The notes under the pieces were generated by a model that searched no databases, was not told where the DNA came from, and worked only from the letters and a program-made list of their open reading frames with translations. From the NCBI GenBank assembly GCA_027003085.1, contig JALWYR010000274.1, positions 1 to 9,563 on the forward strand: a stretch of 9,563 nucleotides of DNA. The letters are read 5' to 3'. This stretch comes from Flavobacteriales bacterium (lineage in GTDB: Bacteria; Bacteroidota; Bacteroidia; Flavobacteriales; Flavobacteriaceae). Shown piece by piece: positions 6,974-9,563 of the stretch. Within the stretch, counting starts at the first letter, position 1. Every line of letters starts with the position of its first letter. The translations under genes and the position numbers were made by a program.

Positions 6974-7033
6974 CAGTTCCGGTTCCTTTTCAATTCGTAA
7001 ATTTAGGCAATAATTTTAATACCTTGCGGCGCT
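6974..7033. promoter_or_regulatory. Divergent intergenic region between pdxA and ribE
   Basis: This 60-bp AT-rich gap must serve both the B6 operon and ribE unless promoters lie inside the coding regions. It holds TAAATTTA (6998-7005, self-complementary) and TAATTTTA (7011-7018), each one base from TAnnTTTG, but neither has a TTG 19 bp upstream on the relevant strand. No FMN-riboswitch-like structure could fit in so short a leader, and no Shine-Dalgarno precedes either ATG. Confidence 0.4.
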
Positions 7034-7636
7034 ATGTTTACAGGAATCATTGAACACACGGGTCAAATCACCGGCATCCGGAGCGAAGGAAGCAACAAGC
7101 ATTTCCGGATTCGCGCTCCCTTTTTCGACGAAATAGGCATCGACCAAAGCATTGCCCACAACGGCGTATGCCTGACGGTAGTGGATTTGGATAAAACCGA
7201 AAAAACCTACACGGTTACGGCCATCGAAGAAACCCTTTTGCGTAGCAATTTGGGCGACTTGAAGCCGGGCGATCTGGTCAATTTGGAACGTTCGGTGCGC
7301 ATCAACGACCGGCTCGACGGCCACATTGTTCAAGGACACGTGGACCAAACGGCCCGGGTGGCGGATATACGTCAGGCCGACGGAAGTCATATCTATACCT
7401 TTACCTTTGAAGACAAACCCCTGCACGTGATGGTGGAAAAGGGCTCGGTGGCCGTGAACGGCGTCAGCTTGACGGTGTTCAACATCGGTGAGCGCAGTTT
7501 TGACGTGGCTATTATTCCTTATACCTATGAGCATACCAACTTCCACCGGCTCAAAACCGGCGACAAGGTCAATATCGAATTCGACATTATCGGAAAATAT
7601 ATCGAACGCCTCGGCAGCGTTTATTTTCAAAAATAA
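7034..7636 (+). CDS. ribE: Riboflavin synthase alpha subunit
   Basis: The enzyme dismutates two molecules of 6,7-dimethyl-8-ribityllumazine into riboflavin and a pyrimidinedione, the last step of riboflavin synthesis, in the cytoplasm. The 200-residue protein starts with the invariant MFTGIIE and shows the two lumazine-binding repeats. Repeat 1 (about 1-97) has NGVCLTV (43-49); repeat 2 (about 98-190) has GHVD (101-104) and the matching KGSVAVNGVSLTV (136-148). FDIIGKYIERL closes the second barrel. The length matches the family. The gene is divergent from pdxA and is followed after 5 bp by a crotonase-fold gene on the same strand, so those two probably form one transcript. The family name varies (ribE, or ribC in some species); the function is firm. 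Confidence 0.96.
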   Translation: MFTGIIEHTGQITGIRSEGSNKHFRIRAPFFDEIGIDQSIAHNGVCLTVVDLDKTEKTYTVTAIEETLLRSNLGDLKPGDLVNLERSVRINDRLDGHIVQGHVDQTARVADIRQADGSHIYTFTFEDKPLHVMVEKGSVAVNGVSLTVFNIGERSFDVAIIPYTYEHTNFHRLKTGDKVNIEFDIIGKYIERLGSVYFQK

Positions 7637-7641
7637 AGCGA

Positions 7642-8394
7642 ATGGAAAAAATTATTTACCGGCAAAAGGGCGCCGTAGGTTACATGTTTTTCAACCGTCC
7701 CGACAAGTGGAATGCCATGGATACCGGAATGCTCGACGAAATCCAAGCCCTGCTCGACCGCTTGGCCGGAGATGAAACGGTCAGGATGCTGGTCATCAGC
7801 GGTGAAGGAAAAAGTTTTTCGTCGGGCGTGGATTTGAAGTGCTTGCAAACGCTCGATACGGTGGATGAGGCCAAGCGTTTTGCGCGCTTGCTCGAAAGCA
7901 CGGCCGAACGGATTTTCGGTTTTCCCAAGCCCACTTTGGCGGTGATCAACGGCTTGGCTTTGGGCGGCGGTTTCGGTATGGCCACGGCAGCCGACATACG
8001 GCTGATGAGCACCGGCGCGCGCGTGGGTTATCCGGCCGTAAAATTGGGCGCCATTCTCCCTGCGGGATGCACGCTGCTACTGGAAAGTCTGGTGGGACGG
8101 GCCAAGGCAATGGATCTTTTACTCACCGGCCGCCAGCTGGATGCCCCGCAGGCCTTGGAAATGGGATTGGTGCACTACATCGCCGAACCCGAAGCGTTGG
8201 AAAAACGAACCGCCGAACTGGCCGCCACCATCCTCGAAGGCGGCGATACGGCCCTGCAATTGACCAAGCAAACGATCAACTACCGCACACAATTGCTCAT
8301 GCAGGCGGCCACCCTGTATGCCACCGACAATTTCGCCTACCTGTCGCAAACACCCGATTGGGAACAGCGACTCAAAAATTTCGGTAAAGAATAA
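7642..8394 (+). CDS. Enoyl-CoA hydratase/isomerase (crotonase) family protein lacking both hydratase glutamates
   Basis: A 250-residue, single-domain crotonase-fold protein. N-terminal MFFNRPDKWNAMDTGML matches the family start. The oxyanion-hole segments are intact: FSSGVDL (59-65) and NGLALGGGFGMA (103-114). TGRQLDAPQALEMGLV (162-177) is the usual C-terminal family signature. The residues equivalent to the two catalytic glutamates of mammalian hydratase (Glu144 and Glu164) are Gly112 (GGGFG) and Ala132 (YPAVKLG); their 20-residue spacing is preserved, so the alignment is unambiguous. Normal alkene hydration is therefore unlikely. The protein may bind an acyl-CoA and catalyse isomerisation, hydrolysis or another crotonase reaction, or be non-catalytic. 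It starts 5 bp after the ribE stop and is probably co-transcribed, with no obvious link to flavin synthesis. The family call is firm; the reaction is unknown. Confidence 0.92.
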   Translation: MEKIIYRQKGAVGYMFFNRPDKWNAMDTGMLDEIQALLDRLAGDETVRMLVISGEGKSFSSGVDLKCLQTLDTVDEAKRFARLLESTAERIFGFPKPTLAVINGLALGGGFGMATAADIRLMSTGARVGYPAVKLGAILPAGCTLLLESLVGRAKAMDLLLTGRQLDAPQALEMGLVHYIAEPEALEKRTAELAATILEGGDTALQLTKQTINYRTQLLMQAATLYATDNFAYLSQTPDWEQRLKNFGKE

Positions 8395-8518
8395 AATTTT
8401 TTGGGCGCCCGGCTGCACACGTTCACGCATGCCGCATTGCTTCATGCTTATTCGCACTGCGGCGCGTTCACGTGGCAGCCGCCGCGTGCTTCGCTATTAT
8501 CTTGCCCTCCATCCGGCA

Positions 8519-8586
8519 GTTTTTGTAGGGCCGGCGCCGTGGTCTTCTTGTCGGAGCGGCGAAGCCCCCGCCGCCGGCACAAAAAC
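8519..8586. repeat. GC-rich inverted repeat with GTTTTTGT/ACAAAAAC ends
   Basis: GTTTTTGT (8519-8526) pairs with ACAAAAAC (8579-8586). Just inside, GCCGGCG and CGCCGGC arms extend the stem with a small bulge. The loop is about 30 bases. It lies 125 bp downstream of the crotonase stop and lacks a trailing T-run, so it is not a classic terminator. Confidence 0.6.
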
Positions 8587-8654
8587 TTTCGCCGGCTGCC
8601 GTGCAAGGATACCGCTGCGCCCGCTGGCGCGGACAAGCATGGCGAAGCCGGCCT

Positions 8655-8673
8655 TCAATGTTTACAGTAGCGG
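8655..8673 (+). repeat. CAATGTTTACAGTAG box, copy A
   Basis: TCAATGTTTACAGTAGCGG. All 19 bases equal the reverse complement of 3680-3698 in the CTCTGTG array. Preceded by the GC-rich stretch ending GAAGCCGGCC. Confidence 0.75.
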
Positions 8674-8747
8674 ACAAGCGTATACACGAATGTTTCAACC
8701 GGAGCCGGATGCCCGCCTGCAAAGTCGGGGAATGCGGCCCCTATATA

Positions 8748-8850
8748 TCATTCCCGCGAAAGCGGGAATCCGGGCGTTCCGGTTTGCCTTCCTTTGTCAT
8801 ACACAATGCGACAAACCCACGGGCGGTTTTGCCTTTAATGTTTACAATAG
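8748..8850 (+). repeat. Composite repeat: CGCGAAAGCG palindrome plus box (copy B)
   Basis: It starts with the perfect hairpin ATTCCCGC-GAAA-GCGGGAAT (8750-8769, GNRA-type loop), continues through GCGTTCCGG..TTGCCTTCCTTTGTCAT, and ends with TTAATGTTTACAATAG (8835-8850). The same order recurs at 9366-9455. Hairpins with this core are a widespread dispersed bacterial repeat. Confidence 0.75.
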
Positions 8851-8860
8851 CAGACCAATG

Positions 8861-9012
8861 TCATTCCGACAGAGTTTTGCCGGCATCAACAAGGCAAAAC
8901 GACGAGGAATCTCTTCACGGATTGAACAATAGGAACGTAACATTCCGCCTTGTATGAATTGCTCGTGTCGAGATTTCTCAGTCGCGCCCTTCGGGCGCTC
9001 CATCGAAATGAC
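8861..9012 (+). repeat. TCATTCCGAC ... TCGAAATGAC palindromic element with internal stem-loops
   Basis: The outer ends TCATTCCGAC (8861-8870) and TCGAAATGAC (9003-9012) are imperfect complements. Inside are GTTTTGCC (8874-8881) pairing with GGCAAAAC (8893-8900), GAGGAATCTC (8904-8913) with a partly complementary GAGATTTCTC (8970-8979), and GCGCCC-TTC-GGGCGC (8984-8998). This matches the general form of the TCATTTCGAC/GAGAAATCTC repeats common in Bacteroidota genomes. A box copy follows directly. Confidence 0.65.
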
Positions 9013-9020
9013 GCGTTGCT

Positions 9021-9054
9021 TCAATGTTTACAGTAGGAGAACGTAAATCGGAAA
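9021..9054 (+). repeat. CAATGTTTACAGTAG box, copy C, with AACGTAAATC tail
   Basis: TCAATGTTTACAGTAG (9021-9036) is followed by GAGAACGTAAATCGGAAATC. The box plus tail closely matches copy D at 9440-9476, where the tail reads GAGAACGCAAATCGTAAATC. Copies A and B lack this tail. Confidence 0.7.
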
Positions 9055-9105
9055 TCAATGTTCAATTGTCCGGTATTCATTATTCGAGGGCGGCTTGTAA
9101 TGTTT

Positions 9106-9128
9106 TTTGTTCGGCTTCGCCGAACAAA
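9106..9128. repeat. Perfect 10-bp hairpin TTTGTTCGGC-TTC-GCCGAACAAA
   Basis: Arms 9106-9115 and 9119-9128 are exact complements with a TTC loop. T-rich sequence precedes it on the plus strand and A-rich sequence follows, so on the minus strand it would be followed by Ts and could resemble a terminator. No minus-strand gene lies upstream inside the window. Confidence 0.6.
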
Positions 9129-9152
9129 GAAAAGAGCACTTTTTCAATAAAT

Positions 9153-9195
9153 TTTTCGGGGCGTCATAGGAGTGAAATTTATGACGCCCCGAAAA
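9153..9195. repeat. Perfect 15-bp inverted repeat, 13-base loop
   Basis: TTTTCGGGGCGTCAT (9153-9167) pairs exactly with ATGACGCCCCGAAAA (9181-9195). It is the longest perfect stem seen in the window, and its T/A-rich ends with GC core resemble a bidirectional terminator. Another nested pair follows at once: CAAAATTTGG (9203-9212) with CCAAATTTTG (9232-9241), and GGCGGGC (9211-9217) with GCCCGCC (9241-9247). Confidence 0.65.
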
Positions 9196-9271
9196 CCGCG
9201 GTCAAAATTTGGCGGGCTGCGCCCCGGGTTTCCAAATTTTGCCCGCCTATTTTGGTGAAAAAGATTTTTTT

Positions 9272-9286
9272 ATTCGCTTCGCGAAT
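9272..9286. repeat. Hairpin ATTCGC-TTC-GCGAAT
   Basis: A six-pair perfect stem with a TTC loop, the same loop used at 9116-9118 and 8990-8992. It is preceded by an A/T-rich run. Confidence 0.5.
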
Positions 9287-9365
9287 CTTGGATTTTTTCT
9301 CCCAATACCCGAAGGGCAAGCGGGATACCGACGGAGCGGGTTTCCCCCGTGTTGCCCCCGGTATG

Positions 9366-9505
9366 TCATTCCCGCGAAAGCGGGAATCCAGGCGCTCCGT
9401 ATTGCTTCCCTTTGTTATTCCGCGTTACGGTTTTCGCCTTCAATATTTGCAGTAGGAGAACGCAAATCGTAAATCTTAAATCGATTACTCGGTGTTCGAT
9501 ATTCA
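9366..9505 (+). repeat. Composite repeat: CGCGAAAGCG palindrome, box (copy D) and tail
   Basis: The hairpin ATTCCCGC-GAAA-GCGGGAAT (9368-9387) is followed by TTGCTTCCCTTTGTTATTCC, then the diverged box TCAATATTTGCAGTAG (9440-9455), then GAGAACGCAAATCGTAAATC and a TCGATTACTCGGTGTTCGAT tail. It is the fullest version of the unit partly seen at 8748-8850 and 9021-9090. A short stem GCGCGAT-TT-ATCGCGC (9507-9522) follows. Confidence 0.7.
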
Positions 9506-9563
9506 AGCGCGATTTATCGCGCGCCAAACGCGCCAGGGATGGGAGCGGTATGAGCCGACGGGG

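Larger units (their letters stand above)
8395..9563. repeat. Non-coding mosaic of stem-loops and dispersed repeats
   Basis: This final 1.17 kb has no believable gene. Short open frames exist, but they run through palindromes, have no recognisable domains and give low-complexity peptides. The stretch starts GC-rich (8395-8650) and turns mixed. It carries at least seven inverted repeats, four copies of a CAATGTTTACAGTAG box, two CGCGAAAGCG palindromes and a TCATTCCGAC/TCGAAATGAC element. No transposase, tRNA or clear terminator is visible. The last 40 bases after 9522 are unidentified. Confidence 0.75.

Noticed and set aside
6998..7018. Promoters for pdxA or ribE based on TAAATTTA and TAATTTTA
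   Set aside because: Each is one base off TAnnTTTG and no TTG lies 19 bp upstream on the needed strand, so I list only a general divergent regulatory region.
8318..8957. Overlapping plus-strand open frames containing peptides such as IPAKAGIRAF and FPRKRESG
   Set aside because: These peptides are the known spurious translation of the CGCGAAAGCG hairpin; the frames cross several palindromes, and one starts inside the crotonase gene.
9024..9472. Plus-strand open frames of 143 and 87 codons
   Set aside because: They run through five inverted repeats and again yield the hairpin-derived FPRKRESRRS and IPAKAGIQAL peptides; no domain or start signal.
8395..9563. Insertion sequence or integron cassette array
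   Set aside because: No transposase or integrase fragment, no matching terminal inverted repeats spanning the region, and no cassette ORFs; only dispersed small repeats.

Overview
The window looks like a chromosomal segment of a Bacteroidota bacterium, most likely from the Flavobacteriia or a neighbouring class. Four things point there: an exact TTG-N19-TAnnTTTG promoter upstream of a secreted protein, a C-terminus resembling a type IX secretion (T9SS) sorting domain, weak or absent Shine-Dalgarno sequences, and phylum-typical PdxA/PdxJ signatures. No phage, plasmid, CRISPR or transposase gene is visible.

Layout. Positions 1-124 (minus) hold the N-terminus of a secreted or lipoprotein-like protein cut by the window edge. 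Positions 170-3155 (minus) hold a large secreted alpha/beta hydrolase. Its reading frame is broken at a run of seven G (minus strand, 2897-2903), so the signal peptide lies in one ORF (2889-3155) and the catalytic and C-terminal parts in another (170-2920). Losing one G gives a single 994-residue protein. Positions 3156-4076 are non-coding and AT-rich, with the promoter at 3217-3246 and three tandem copies of a CTCTGTG/CACAGAG inverted repeat (3566-3999).

Positions 4077-6973 (minus) form a compact vitamin B6 operon in transcription order: pdxA, a small three-helix membrane protein, pdxJ, and a cytosolic alpha/beta hydrolase. The second and third genes overlap by 4 bp (ATGA), and pdxJ overlaps the hydrolase by about 11 bp if that gene starts at TTG. 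PdxA and PdxJ catalyse consecutive steps of the DXP-dependent pathway to pyridoxine 5'-phosphate. Divergently, after a 60-bp gap, ribE (riboflavin synthase) is followed 5 bp later by a crotonase-fold protein that lacks both hydratase glutamates.

Positions 8395-9563 carry no credible gene. They are a dense mosaic of stem-loops and dispersed repeats: GC-rich hairpins, two CGCGAAAGCG palindromes, a TCATTCCGAC/TCGAAATGAC-type element, and four copies of a CAATGTTTACAGTAG box. The same box occurs, inverted, in the spacers of the CTCTGTG array 5 kb away. The most notable observations are the homopolymer-broken secreted hydrolase, this shared box, the catalytically altered crotonase, and the membrane protein embedded between pdxA and pdxJ. 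I did not find convincing evidence of a novel defence or mobile system.
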